A DNA stretch of 64,000 nucleotides. It comes from Torreya grandis (Eukaryota; Streptophyta; Pinopsida; Cupressales; Taxaceae). This document shows, piece by piece, positions 10,753 through 22,240 of this stretch. The translations under genes and the position numbers were made by a program. Each line of letters starts with the position of its first letter. Positions within the stretch are counted from its first letter, which is position 1. The DNA lies in assembly GCA_037957365.1 (NCBI GenBank), contig JARHVA010000316.1, forward strand, positions 2,820,501 to 2,884,500, in the 5' to 3' direction. The notes under the pieces are model-generated. The model worked only from the letters and a program-made list of their open reading frames with translations, did not search any database and had not been told where the DNA came from.

Positions 10753-12133
10753 AATGAAGGGTTCGAGGTAGGTGAGTGGGAAGGAGTGGAATGAGTAGGG
10801 GAAGGTGAAGCAGGAGGAGATGAAGTGTGAGGAGGGGAATGGGATAGACGAGGTGATGAAGGTGAAGGGCGAGGTGAGGGTGGACGTGGCACGAAAGGGC
10901 GAGAAGCAGTGTGTCTGGAGGGCTGCACCTCCGCTGTCCTCTGTCGTTTTTGTTGGCCCTGCTGCCCACTTTTACTGGCACTCAGCGCTAGAAGCTTCCT
11001 TCGTGGTTGCGGTGCCTGGGGGAGCCTTTCTTTGGGGCATCCATCTTGAGGGTACTGGCGGAGGCGTAACATATGGAACAATTTATGGACTTGCTCCTCG
11101 ACTAAGATATCCTTAACCTTCATATCAGTTAAATCAGTTTCCCCCCTCTCCACAAAGGCCTTCTTGCCCGGATATACATACATTTTTCTGAGGGTGTGGC
11201 GCTCCGCGTCTATCCGCTCCGTCTGGAGAACGATTGGTTGTGCATCATATATCCAGTTGATGGAATTGATGAAGTAACGCGTAGAGAAGGCATATGGCAA
11301 TTTAAGCCATGCTGAAAGCTCTCCCGAAGGATTCATGCGAATGCGCACCAGGACGTAATGTTGCTTTACAACAAATTTTGCTTGGTTTGCAGCCAAGGGA
11401 GGCAAATCCTTGGGAATGCGCCATTCATTCCCAAAGGCCGCCTTCATCCCATCGAACCAGTACCTCATCTTCATCTTGTAAGATGGGGGATGTGCTAGGG
11501 ACAGGTAAATGCTTTGAAGCGCTCAACGAGGGACCTATGAGCGGAGTGGTACACCCACTTCAATGAACCTAAACTATAATCAGGCACCCTGATCTCGTCA
11601 AAAATTAGCTATAACAGGATTGCTCTCCAAGGAAACCTGTACTTGGGCGTTTTGTGGGCCTTCTCCGCATCCTCAGTTATCTTAAGGGCAAAATATCGTG
11701 CCCAATTGTACTTTGTTCCCTGGGAGACTTGGTGAGTAATGTGTAGGTGGGCCATGTCCACCTCCTTCCATCGATCGGTCCCTCTGACCTTGGTAGAAAC
11801 GATCCGCACTGCGACTCTGAGGGCGGGATGTTGTAGGTTCCTTATGTGCATTGCATGCCCTTGCTTCTCGTACATAAGCACTGTGGCAATTTGTTGAATC
11901 TCCAATGCATCAACTAAGTCATCCAGGTCATTCATCCCCGAGCACTGAAGTCCCGTGACTTTGCTGATCCTTTTTGGGGTGATATTCATGTTGCGCCCCG
12001 CGAAGTGGATGTAGTCCTTATGGACGCGCGAGAGGAGGAACTGAACTGCCTCAATAGGCTTGCCAAAGTATGGCAGCGCAAAAAGTTGAAAGAGGTCGAC
12101 GCTGAAATCATTTCCAGATCTCAATAAGAGCAA
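10753..12133 (-). pseudogene. Extra 3' ORF of the gypsy element, N-terminal part
   Basis: Minus-strand frames at 11609-12133 and 10753-11474 form one gene broken by a stop near 11609 and a frameshift near 11480. The first part has a globular look with the pattern F-x-G-R-N-M-N-I-T-P-x-x-I-S-x-V-T-G-L, reminiscent of the domain annotated as plant transposon or mobile-domain proteins; this match is from memory and tentative. The second part has a W-rich region and then a basic, very proline/serine-rich tail that stops at the nested insertion and resumes in the same frame at 7192. No enzyme motif is visible. It follows integrase on the same strand, so it is most simply a third gene of the retrotransposon. 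Confidence 0.55.
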
Positions 12134-13912
12134 TCAGTTTATCATTTCGGTCGAGTCTTTTTCACAAGGCAGCAATCATTTCCAGGTTTCACTTCATGTC
12201 ATTTGTATCACAGTCCATTGATATTAATTCATCCTATAGTATTCAGCATTGTAATCTTAGTCCTACATAGTTGCATTGGATTGCATGGTTATATTTGTCA
12301 TGAAAAGGGTTGCTGTTGTAGATGGATGTTTACATCATAATTTATATTGTAATTGCATATAATTTGTAAGCCAAGAGTCTTGGCGTTTCTTACCTTCATT
12401 GTAGGTGGGATTGGCATTTCAAATAAAGGAGTTATAAGTTGGGAGTCTTAGTTTTAATGTAATGATCATCTTGACTAGCACAAGTAATATGCATGCCAAA
12501 TGTTTGTCATAATTACAGTTGGCTGTAGGTGCACGTTTTTAATATTAAATCTGTGTTTATGCATTTCAAAGACAAAGTAAGAATTGCATCTTCATATTAC
12601 ATCATTGTTAGACTCATTTGTGACAAGTTACAAGCATTTATAATCTTTGAGACCATTTCAAACAAATTGAAAACATAAAGGCAGCAAGTACCACATTCAC
12701 ACTCAAACTGTTGGACAAAATTACAAGGGCAGACATTGAAGAGTTTGAGTCAGCTTGGGCTAGGCTCACTACACACTCTCACTTCTCCTTTCGTGCTTCT
12801 CTCAACACTCCTTCCACCCTCTGTACTTTTTCAGGACTTTGCTATGGGTTTCTTGGAGCCTCCTCCCGAATAGGGAACCAATCTCCTCCGCTCACCTCTT
12901 CCTCCTTTGGTATGGTTGGAAGCTTTTTGAGTCTTTTAGCCTTTTTCTTCGGCCGCATTACCCTTCGTGGTGCTCGAAGGTTAATCCACGGCCGTCTCAC
13001 ATTTCCAAATGAATAGGTGGTGGCAGCCCAACTTACTTCGGCTCTCGAGCTTCACACTTCAACAATGGCGGTCCTGCAACCTGCAACTTCAAAGATCCCC
13101 ACTCCTATACACCAATCCGAACTTAGCAATCTCTCTTCTCGCCTAGGAAATAACCTTTGTGAATTCACCAACTTCGCAAGCACTCTGGTCTGCAAGGTTT
13201 TCAGTTTCGTCATTCGCACTTAGCACTCGAAGATTAAAGCAAGGTAAAGTGTAAAATGACTTTAACAAGCTTATTTATAGGCCCTTCGGGGGGGTTTACC
13301 TCCATTAATTCCTTCCCTCTCCCCGTCACCTTGAGTCATCAATGCAAATCTTTTAATGGCCTTCATACTTCGCAATTTGTATTAAGCATTTAGTGCCTTA
13401 ACGAATTTGTCCCATCATTCCATTCACATGCTTCTCGTCATAACTAACTTGTTACATTAATGATCCATCCTTTCTTCGTGCCTTTCTTGGGAGTGGGAGA
13501 CAATTGTGTCCCACCTTTCCGGTGTAGTGGAAAACAACTGTTACTGAAAATGGCAGGAATCTCTCAAAATGCTTTCAAAGTGCATTAAATAACTCACGCA
13601 CCTTTAACCACTTGCGTGCCTTAGATGACTTTCGCGCCTTTGTTACTTGCACGCCCACATGTTTTATGTCTTATGTGCCCACATGCATGACGTCTTACCC
13701 CACACTAAAAGGGTTTGTGGTCCTCCATGAAAACAATCCAAGTACAGAAACTCAAAATTACATTAAAGAATTGCATGCCTCAAGAGCAACGTTTTTTATT
13801 GAAAGCAGTAAATTCCATCCTAATGGCCTTAAGCCTTATAGATAAAAAAGTTTAGTTAAACAGAATCACAATACGACCGAAGCCGACTGCCATTATAGTG
13901 CCCTGGGAGGAA
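12134..13912 (-). other. Spacer between integrase and the extra 3' ORF
   Basis: No long minus-strand frame crosses this stretch. Around 12850-13010 the minus strand encodes a short basic segment (Arg-Pro-Lys-Lys-Lys-Ala-Lys-Arg-Leu-Lys-Lys) that could be the nuclear-localisation-like start of the extra ORF, followed by AT-rich, stop-laden sequence at 12190-12720 that could be an intron or decayed coding sequence. I could not settle on splice sites. The plus-strand frame at 12711-13016 is its antisense shadow. Confidence 0.35.
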
Positions 13913-14985
13913 CTAACCATCCATTCGTTTTAACCAACAAGCTTTGATAGGTCGAATGCTATGTATTATGAATAGACCATCCCAATGGATCCAGAGCTTC
14001 CTAGGGTGGCACGTGAACTTAGAGTCGTATAACAAAACTTTCATGCTTGGAGAAAAGACTTTGTTCTTTAGTTGGTGATCATGCCACGCTTTCTGTTTGA
14101 GTTTCTCAACATCTTGACTCCAGTGGGCGAGGAATCGAGTCTCATCTAGTTTCATCAAATCATCGAGCCAGGTTTTCAAAGAGGCCTCATCATCTAGGTT
14201 TCCCACATGTGCTATCTGGAGAGATGGAACCAAGAACTTCACTGGCATGACCGCTTCCTTTCCATATACTAGTTTGAACAATGTACTTTTGTTGAGGCGC
14301 TTGTATGTAGTTCGGTATGCCCAAAGTACTGTAGATACTCTGTCATCCCAATCAGTCCGGCCAACATTGCAAATTTTTGTTAAATTGGTACCGAGGAACT
14401 TATTGAAGGCTTCAATTGTTCCATTGGCCTGTTGGTGGTTTGGTGTCGTCTTGTGGTGCATGATCATGAACTCGGCCAATAAGATACAAATCGTCTCATT
14501 CAAGAAGTGGGTTCCATAATCACTGGTGAAGCTTAGGGGACATCTGAACCGTGTTATAATGTTCTCCTAGATGAATCGCGCGGCAGTTGCTACAGTATAG
14601 TCTTTTGTTGGCACTGCTTCAGCCCAGCGCATGAGGTAGTCGATCGCTAGAATGATGTACCAAGAACCCGTTCATTGTCCTGTTGGAGTTATGGGTCCCA
14701 CAAAATCAATAGCCCACTTTTCGAACAATTCCTGAGAGCAATGGGTTGTAAGGGCATAGCATCTCTCCTATTTGGTTTTCCTACGCGCTGGCAGACATCA
14801 CATTGTCTAACATATGCCTTTGCATCTTTGAATAAAGTTGGCCACCAGAGTCCGGTGAGTAGCACCTTGCACGCAATAGCCTCTCCAGCATAGTGTCCTC
14901 TGGCAATACCTTCGTGGACTTCTCGTAACACCTCAGGGCGCTCATGTTGCATTACACAGCGGAAAAGCACCTTGTCACGATCCAT
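13913..14985 (-). pseudogene. Integrase of the large gypsy element
   Basis: The minus strand encodes an H-x6-H...C-D-V-C zinc-binding region (14689-14985, with G-L-W-W-P-T-L-F-K-D before the cysteines). A damaged catalytic core follows across 14503-14690, then the core's end and C-terminal part (13913-14503), with H-Q-Q-A-N-G-T-I-E-A-F-N carrying the presumed catalytic Glu and W-A-Y-R-T-T after it. The enzyme would insert the cDNA into the genome. Stops near 14570 and 14660 break the core. The C-terminus ends W-I-H-W-D-G-L-F with no chromodomain, which separates this element from the chromovirus at 46556. Confidence 0.85.
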
Positions 14986-15109
14986 TTTATAAAGATCTGC
15001 TATGAGTTGCTAAGGTATGATGTGGACCGCAAAGTGAGGGAGTCAGAGGTGCATCTAGTGTTGAAAAATGTTGCAATATCCTCAACTCTTTGGGTACTCG
15101 AGCAACTCG

Positions 15110-15643
15110 AAAAAGTTGTACGTCAAGAAGATTATCTTCTATGGCATGTGGGAGTTCTTTGTTTTCAATTCGGGATAAATGATCAGGGCCACAATTGGTC
15201 TTCCCGGGCTTTCCTAAAAAAAATTAGAATTCTTGGAAGAGGACAATCTAGCGGCAAATTCTCCCATGTAGTATTGGTTTGTTGACAAGATACTTCAAGG
15301 CCTCATGGTCTATATAGAATGTAAATGGAGAGGCCAAAAGGTATTGCCTGAAATTTTGTAGAAAGTGAACCATAGACAAAGATTCACGCTCGATGGTGGT
15401 ATAGTTCCTCTTAGCCGATGTCAGCTTCCTACTAGCAAAGTAAATCGGGTGATCCAAGTGTCCTTCACCTGGTTGTGCAAGTATCGCATTGACTGCCGTC
15501 CCAAATGCATCAACATGGACATGAAAAGGCTTTGTCCAATCAAGGAATTGCAAGATAGGAGCAGTAACTAACCTTTCTTTGAATGTTTCAAACGCTGCTT
15601 TGCAAGAATTAGTCCATATAAACTGTTCATTGTGCTTTAACAA
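15110..15643 (-). pseudogene. RNase H and connection region of the large gypsy element
   Basis: The frame at 15248-15643 shows H-V-H-V-D-A-F-G-T-A, then Y-T-T-I-E-R-E-S-L-S-M-V and F-Y-I-D-H-E-A-L-K-Y-L, the D-E-D pattern of a retrotransposon RNase H that removes RNA from the RNA:DNA hybrid. Downstream, in a shifted frame, K-P-G-K-T-N-C-G-P-D-H-L-S-R-I-E marks the usual connection to integrase. Only one RNase H domain is visible, so this is not a clear dual-RNase-H Tat element. Confidence 0.85.
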
Positions 15644-15679
15644 TTCTTCTAGGGGTGCAACAATCTTGGCATATCCTTG

Positions 15680-16600
15680 GATGAACTTTGTAGTAGCCCG
15701 TGTGTCCTAGGAAGGCGTGCACCTCGCACTGAGTCTTGGATGCTGGCAAACGGAGAATGACGAAGGCCTTGGTTGGGTCCACCAGGAGTCCTTACAAATG
15801 ATATGCCCGAGAAGTACGCTAAAAGGTGTCATGAATAGGCACTTCTTCAAACTTAAGGAAATTTGTAGCATCCGACAGCGCTCAAGCATGAGTCTCAGAT
15901 TAGCACAATGGTCCTTGGCCAAACCATATACCGTCCAGTCATCCAAGTAGACTTGGAGGAATTTGTGAATGAAATCTTTAAAAGCCTCGAGTGCTATCTG
16001 TGAAACACTGTTGGGGCATTTTTCAACCCGAAAGGCATGACGGTATAGGCAAAGGATCCTCATTCAATAGCGAAAGTAGTCTTGGATTGGTCTTCCTCAG
16101 CTATCTGGACTTGGTGGTGCCCCGAGAACCCATCCGTAAAATAGTATACTTCACAACCGACAACCCCTTCTTACACAGATACGGATACGCCCATCCTTTT
16201 TGATACTAATTACCATGGGACTGACCCATTCAGATTCAGCGATGGGAGTAATTACTCCGGTGCGGAGCATGCTATCGATCTCCTCTTTCACTCGCACTTG
16301 AAGGTTAGGGTTCATCCTGTATGGTCGTTTTTTCACGAGACGAGTGTCGTCGATTAGCTTTATGTGCATCTTTTCTAGAGAAGGGTGGACTCCTTTCATT
16401 TCGCTATAATTCCTTGGAAATGCATCCTGATACTCTTTCAATAACTCAAAAATCTTTGAAATTTGTGTCAGTCCAATAATTTCCAATTGTAGCCATCTTT
16501 GGCTCTTGCTCCGTATCAATGTTACATTGAATAGTATGAATGGGCTCGTGATAAGGGTTGTCCATTGGAGAACTTGTCCCAAAAAGTTCGTGAACCAATA
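15680..16600 (-). pseudogene. Reverse transcriptase of the large gypsy element
   Basis: Minus-strand frames 16151-16582 and 15707-16063 carry the fingers and palm of a Ty3/gypsy RT. S-P-M-V-I-S-I-K-K-D-G-R-I-R-I-C-V corresponds to the usual V-x-K-K-D-G-x-x-R-x-C-V-D block, and V-Y-L-D-D-W-T-V-Y-G contains the catalytic Y-L-D-D box at about 15934-15945. The Asp expected after R-I-C-V is replaced (C-V-R-R), and frameshifts separate the blocks, so the enzyme is dead. Upstream, E-Y-Q-D-A-F-P-R-N-Y-S-E-M marks the normal RT entry. Confidence 0.88.
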
Positions 16601-16625
16601 CTTGTAAGGACATCTAGATGGTTAG

Positions 16626-17453
16626 TCAAGGGTTGAGTGAAGTAGATCCTTCACCTTTACTTGAAAGATGAGTTTTTTGCTTTCCTAGGCGGATCTTTTC
16701 ACAACGTTCTTCACTAGGAACTGTCGATGGTGCAGGAACTAATTGGGTGGGAGGCTCAATGAATAAATGCAAGGGTTCTTCAAGTTCTTGATGAATATGG
16801 CGCAGGCGGTCTTCGACGGGACTTGGGTCTCCAATGATTGCTTCACGCATGGCTTGAAGGGCGAGGCGCAAGTCCATCCTTGGTGAGGAGTAAGAGAGTA
16901 TCGACATCATGTTCTCCTTTAGTAACTTGCAGAACCTAATACCCATGTGCCTCTCTTCATGAATATACCAAGCCCGCATCCAAGTGCGCAAAGTCCCATA
17001 GAACACATGGACCCAGAGGTACTCTGATAAGAATGTTTCCTCAACTCGCCATATTGTCTCACAAGCCTCAATGTGAGGTTTGGGTGCTTGCACGTCGCTA
17101 TAACTAAGTGTTCCCCTGACCTTATTGTCATGATGAAACATGTGGTGGAGAGCAGTTCACACTTGATCCCAGTACAAAAGGCGCTCTTTATGAGTACACC
17201 ATCTGGTGGCGGTACCATAAAAAATGTGATCTAATGACCTCATCCAGTCATTCTCGGTATCATAGAACTCTTCAAGACGCAAGACAAAGTCACATACCTC
17301 CATTTGTCCTTGGAACCGTGGGGCTTCATCAAGTCTTTCCAATGGTGGTCCCTCCAGTGGGCCTCTCATTGCTAAACCCATGAGGCGCACAAACTTGTGA
17401 CGTTTAAGAAGCTGGTGCGGGTTGTTGTCTCCTCTATTTACAGTGTTGCACAA
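16626..17453 (-). pseudogene. Protease-RT spacer with two gag-like modules
   Basis: Two minus-strand frames, 17157-17453 and 16626-17141, sit between protease and RT. The first includes R-L-E-E-F-Y-D-T-E-N-D-W...F-Y-G-T-A-T-R-W. The second includes H-I-E-A-C-E-T-I-W-R-V-E-E...F-Y-G-T-L-R-T-W. Both resemble the core of the element's own gag (H-V-H-K-C-E-L-I-W-R-V...H-K-W-Y at about 19430-19540). The spacing of hydrophobic residues and the W-containing end of the motif suggest repeated capsid-like folds. The role is unknown. The second module is followed by a Pro/Glu-rich linker. Confidence 0.5.
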
Positions 17454-17654
17454 CCTTCCGGTGAGATCGTAGTCACCATGGGCCCAACAGTTGCAAGCAT
17501 TGCTTGTAGTATCCGAGATAGACTAGTTGTCCGTCCACCGGAGAATACCATCTAGCGTTAGATCATGTTGTTCATCATTTCGAGCAGTAACATTATACAA
17601 GTGGCTGTTGTCTTCATCAGCATTTACAGGCTCAATATAGGGAGGTCCTTGTGC

Positions 17655-18040
17655 TTAGTCCAAAGGTATTACTATGCGCTGATCGATATCCTCAAAACTA
17701 ATGTATCGGTTTTTAAAGCTCAAGTCTTCATTGTTCTCATAGCACCAAGGCCTTCCCAATAGCGCTGGGTAATCGTCAACTTTAGCCAACTCCAAGACCT
17801 CAAAATCTGCTTTGAAGGGAACCCCAAGTATGTCAACGGTGGCGTTCTTGAGGACTCCAATAGGATGCACTCGAGTCTTATTTGCCATAAACAAGACATG
17901 AGGAGAGGGCTGCAGGGCTGGACTAGACATTTTTTGCTAAAAATCTTTAGTGAGAACATTAACTTTTGTGTCAGTATCTACTAGAATATCCCGGATTACC
18001 CATCCATTGATAGCAGCATTAACCAATATCTCTCCATCTT
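17655..18040 (-). pseudogene. Aspartic protease of the large gypsy element
   Basis: The minus strand encodes I-L-V-D-T-D-T-K-V-N-V-L at about 17955-17990, aligned with the usual A-L-V-D-T-G-A-S-V-N-V-L of Ty3/gypsy proteases, then V-D-I-L-G-V-P-F-K-A-D-F-E-V and Y-P-A-L-L-G-R-P-W (17655-17930), the flap and C-terminal G-x-D/R-W part. The catalytic D-T-G is D-T-D here (17970-17978). A stop at about 17937 separates the active site from the rest. It would cleave the Gag-Pol polyprotein. Confidence 0.8.
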
Positions 18041-18200
18041 CCCGAGAAGAGGAACTAGGAGTTTCCTGACGTCGAGCATGATTTAAATAGCGATCTTCGC
18101 TTTGCCAATTGAGGTGAGGGTGGACTTGGTTTGGTAAGCAGGTTTGACTTTTGAGCCAAGCGTTGAACTAGAGAATAATGTCCTCATCCAACATACTTTT

Positions 18201-18470
18201 TCACAGTTCCTGAAAATTGTCCAGCACCACGGGTTGAGGTTCGACATCTCTTTGTGCTGTGGTGCGTTGTGTCACATCCTTGTCCTTGAGGTATTGAATC
18301 TCGCCTTGGAGCTCTCGCACAAGTGCCATTGTATCTTGAAGGACATCCTTTTGCTGTTGAGCATCAGGGTACTTCCTAGCTCGTCGTTCTTCCAAATGTA
18401 CCTTCTCAACCGGGCTAGTTGTGGATTGATTTTGTCCCCCACTAAGAGTAGTGATATTTACTTGTTGCAC
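18201..18470 (-). pseudogene. Coiled-coil linker between gag and protease
   Basis: A 89-codon minus-strand frame, mostly helical and charged (D-T-M-A-L-V-R-E-L-Q-G-E-I-Q-Y-L), lies between the last zinc knuckle and the protease. It has no motif of its own and probably belongs to the gag-pol polyprotein linker. Confidence 0.5.
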
Positions 18471-18517
18471 TATTGGGATGGTTGGTCGTGCGTGCCATTG
18501 TGGTTTGTCTATTCAAA

Positions 18518-19816
18518 TCATGTCAACACCCTTTTCATTGCGTTCCTTAGTGATGGTTGCATATAGATTAGGACACTCTTCCATTCGATGGTCCTTTTTA
18601 CAGAAAGCACACGTTGGGTATTTTGGGCAATCCCATTGATAATGGTTTGGTGACCCACATTTGTAGCAAGTCTTCGGTGGGAACCGACCACCGCCTCATC
18701 CTCGTCCTCTCCCTCACCCACGATAGCCACCATTGTCTTGGGTATTGGCGACTGAGGTTTTGGCACATGTCGTGCGCTCAAGCTTCATGAATATCACTGA
18801 TCAATCGGCAGTCATTGGTGTCATGGGTGTAGGCATCACAAATCTTACAATACTCGGACACCTTAGTGTTTGTAGCCCGTTGCAAAAGTGGACAAGAGAT
18901 GACATCATGTTCTTCATGACATATCTCACAGGTTTGTTTTAATACTACGCAAATGTTCTTACGCAAGTAGTTGTTCCTTGTATGCCCTTCAGTTTCACAG
19001 TCGGTACACCAAACGCCTCTGCGTGTGTTTGCCATCAACTTTTCAAGTTGTGATGCCATGGACGCTATTTGTGCCTCCATAAAGGGACTAATCCTGGCAT
19101 CCATACTGCCAACTGCTTCAACGCAAAGGGCAGCTTCCAGAGCCTTGCACGTGCTGGTGAAGGTTCTTTGTGATAGAGTCCGACGGAAAGGTAACAATAA
19201 GCCTCCCACAAACCATTGTGCATGTTGAGCAGGATTTATTTCAAATGACAAATTTAGAAAGCGAGGTTTTGAATCGTGCATCATAATCACACACGCTCTT
19301 TGTAAGTCCTTGTTTTATGTCCTTCAGCGTCGCTATACTTTGTTGCTCAAACTCAGGAATGTCAAATTCTTGTAGGAAGGCTGCGTTGAGCTGGTCATAG
19401 TCAACCAACGCTTGCTGAGGGTCACACTTTCGATACCACTTGTGCGTGCGCTCTAAAAGCGTAGTGGCAAATTGAGTAGCCTTATGTTTAGAAGACGTGA
19501 TGCCTTGCACCCTCCAAATCAGTTCACACTTATGGACATGCTCAACCGCATTATCTACCCCTCGGTATTCAAGTAAATGCAATGTCATCTCATAGTAGAC
19601 CGTAGTGGGTTGTGGTTGAGCGGGTGGTTGTTGGGATGATCCAGCACCTATTCCTTGAGCAGTGGGTCCGCCTCCTCCAACGCCTCCTAATCCTCCTCCA
19701 GCGCCTCCAGTTGCAGTGCCCGTGGAAAGAGGCGTGGTAGAGGGTTGGTTACCCAAGTTTAAGCTTGTATTTTGGCCTTGGGGACTAGATCTGCCTGATA
19801 TTCCAAGTTGTGCCAT
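18518..19816 (-). pseudogene. Gag of the large gypsy element, with several zinc knuckles
   Basis: The frame 19241-19816 begins with a Gly/Pro/Gln-rich segment and continues into the capsid-like core (C-E-L-I-W-R-V ... H-K-W-Y ... A-L-V-D-Y-D-Q-L-N-A-A-F-L-Q-E-F-D-I), the retrotransposon gag pattern. After a frameshift near 19270, frame 18778-19290 holds C-x2-C-x3-H-x4-C and C-K-I-C-x4-H-x4-C knuckles plus a damaged one (Y for the last C). A third frame at about 18570-18680 has two more knuckles (C-Y-K-C...C and C-A-F-C...C). Gag packages the RNA and forms the particle. A solo LTR at 19824 interrupts its N-terminal part; the same frame is open on the far side (21243-21305). Confidence 0.8.
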
Positions 19817-19823
19817 AGAATTT

Positions 19824-21242
19824 TGTAATGTCCCCTATTTCCTAAGAGATATTGCAGAGTTTTGCGTTAGCCTATTACAGCATTTCCGTAAGCTAACGAT
19901 GGAGTTAAGGGAATGATTTGCTAGGGAATTATGATTTGTACCATGGAGGAGTTTTATTTTCGACAAGGTGACTTAATGACTTTTTACAAAGTTATTTTAT
20001 AAAATCATTTTTTATAAAGTTACTTTATGAACAAAATAGAAAAAATCATAAAAGCGACTTTATAAAGTGAAATTATAAAAATAAATAAAGGAAAATCATA
20101 AAGTGGAATTATAAAGTTAAGTGAGAAAATATTTAAAAAGAAATATTTTATTATTTCTCACAAGTGGATGTGAAATAACTTTATATTATTTCCTAATGAG
20201 GTGTTGGGTTCCAAAAGTGAATGGAGAATTATAAAAGAACCCTAGTTCTTTCATTTTCTTTATACTTGAGTTGGTATTTTCATGCCTAACTAATTCTAAG
20301 GACGAAAACCCTTAGAATTCAGTGGATTGGACGAAACCGCAATTCCACCATTGAGAGAGGAATCCATCTTGGGTTTCTTATTGAGCTACATTGCAGATTT
20401 GTGTTGATAGCAGCCAAGGGTTTGCAGATTTCATCATTTTTCTTGGGCAGCTAGGGTTTGAAGTTTTATTTACAGATTGAGGACAAAAGAATTCAAATCT
20501 GAAGGTTATATTGGCATATTTTCATCTAGAACTGCATTATTAGGGTTTGGGAGTAAAGTGCTTGTTTTGGAAGGAATTTTTGGTCATTGGCAACATTTAT
20601 TAATATGCAGATTTGTGTTTCAGATTTCTAGAGTTTTATATCAGATTGCAGATCCAAGGGTTTAGTAGTCAAATTTGGTATTGTATTGGCATCACATCAA
20701 TCTAGGGTTTCATTGCTCCAATCCTAGACCTAGCCGCCTTTATTTGGGGGAGTTTAGGGATTGTTTTGGCAGCCATTTACATCATTATGATCAGCAAATA
20801 CATCAGACATTAACAGCAGGGTTTGAGAGCATCTACATCAGCAATTTCTTGCCATATATGTGATCATATTGAGCCTAAATGAGGTAACAAGCAAACTGGT
20901 ATGTGGTGAATCCAATACTAGGGTTTGTTTGTATATTGTAGACACGTTTTAGAAGTATTTTCAGCCTGATATCATCTGTATCAGGCCTGATAATCATTGT
21001 ATTCAGATCTGATATATTGTCAATAAAGTGGAAATTGTCTGTGAAATTCTTGCTATTGGTTTATGCAAACATTGTCTATCATTTATATGTTTTATGTGAT
21101 CATTTTGGCATTAAAATCCATCAAGAATCAAACAAACAAAACTCCAAAACTCAGAAAAATCAGATCGCATGTCAAGTGTTTGAAAAAATGTCAAACAACC
21201 AAAATTGTAAAAATCTGGGCAGAACTAGATAGGGTTCTTACA
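19824..21242 (+). mobile_element. Probable solo LTR inserted in gag
   Basis: The segment begins TGTAATGTCCCC and ends GGGTTCTTACA, the same type of ends as the TGTAATRTCC LTRs elsewhere in the window. Flanks are AATTT (19819-19823) and AATTC (21243-21247), a 5-bp duplication with one mismatch. No internal coding region or PBS is present and the 1419 bp are AT-rich with GGACGAAAACCC-type phrases also seen in the LTRs at 46556. Deleting it joins the gag frame without a stop for about 20 codons. Orientation is inferred from the TGTAATGTCC start. Confidence 0.65.
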
Positions 21243-21392
21243 AATTCCCTTGAAGAGGGAAAGATAAAGTAGATTTTAGAGTGTCAATTAGCCCAGTTGC
21301 AGTTTCCCTTACTGGTTCAATTTCCAACTATGAACTATCTATGTTCCAATTGTGTATTCATACTCTTTCTGACTCAAAGACATGAGCACGCA

Positions 21393-22210
21393 CTATGGTG
21401 GGGGAGCCTGGTTGATCAAACTTGGTTCCTCGTCTCCTGCAGTCCAGCTCATTTCTCCTCCAGAGGATAGAAGTGGCAAAGGACGTGGCTCAAAAGTGAT
21501 GGGTTCCTCATGCGCATTTGCTTCCCTACGGCTCTTCACAACACTCCTAAAGGTCTCCTGATCTCTTCCCGTGCCACTAATTCCCATGATCCTTTGTCGG
21601 GCATCATCATACTTCCATTTTTGTAATGCTCTTTGGCTTGCTACCATGTTGAACCCACAATCTTCAATCAACCCAATCTCCCCTTCCAAATGTACGGCTC
21701 ATGCACAGGGGAGTTTAGCCCTCCATGGGTAGAGTCTCCAATCCAAGGTCAACAACTAGCTTCTTAATTTCGAAGGCAAACAATGAGAGATATCGTCCCC
21801 TCGGCTCTCGTAGAAATTGGAACTTTGCTTCCTCAGGGCATGAATAGGTGGTCACAGCATACTCTAAAATATAGCTATTCCGAACGCCTCTCCACCAAAA
21901 GCTAACCGCTCGCGTCCAGGGAACTCCAGGTCATGCTAAATCCTTTGTCGTGCAAGTGTCCAAGGTTGCCTTCTTCCGAGATTTTTGGATCGTCCTTGAG
22001 CATATGCTAGATCCAAGAATGCAAGAGAACTGGGACTTTGGAAAAGAAAGTTTCATACCGAGAACTGTAGAGATTTTGCTCTACACATTGTTGCACAGAA
22101 ACTCCTGGTTCAAGATATGGGACCATAAAGTTGTCTTCGACACTGGTAACCCATTCTTCAATATTCTCTAGCATAATGCACTCAGACATTTTCTCCTGAT
22201 TGTGCTCCAA
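21393..22210 (-). pseudogene. Extra ORF between the PBS and gag
   Basis: Starting from an ATG at 22208-22210, ten bases inside the PBS, the minus strand encodes 67 codons (rich in Glu, Val, Ser). Protein-like sequence then continues in shifted frames to 21393, where a 98-codon frame includes C-G-F-N-M-V-A-S-Q-R-A-L-Q-K-W. It does not resemble gag. Its position upstream of gag recalls the ORF1 of Ogre-type elements, but I see no sequence evidence for homology. It could alternatively be a gag N-terminal extension. Confidence 0.45.
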
Positions 22211-22220
22211 TTGTTTTGGG

Positions 22221-22237
22221 TCCTAGCAACGGAACCA
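22221..22237 (-). other. Primer binding site of the large gypsy element (tRNA-Asp-like)
   Basis: The minus strand reads TGGTTCCGTTGCTAGGA three bases inside the 5' LTR. It matches the tRNA-Asp-type primer site TGGCGCCGTTGCCGGGGA, used by Athila-type elements (from memory), at 13 to 14 positions; the differences look like decay. Confidence 0.6.
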
Positions 22238-22240
22238 AAA

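Noticed and set aside
11309..11566. Plus-strand ORFs over the minus-strand extra ORF and over 10805-11116
   Set aside because: They are antisense shadows of a GC-richer coding stretch and have no domain.
12105..12190. AATCATTTCCAG repeated 68 bases apart as a possible target duplication
   Set aside because: The spacing is too short for an element and no ends lie between the copies; taken as a chance or decayed repeat.
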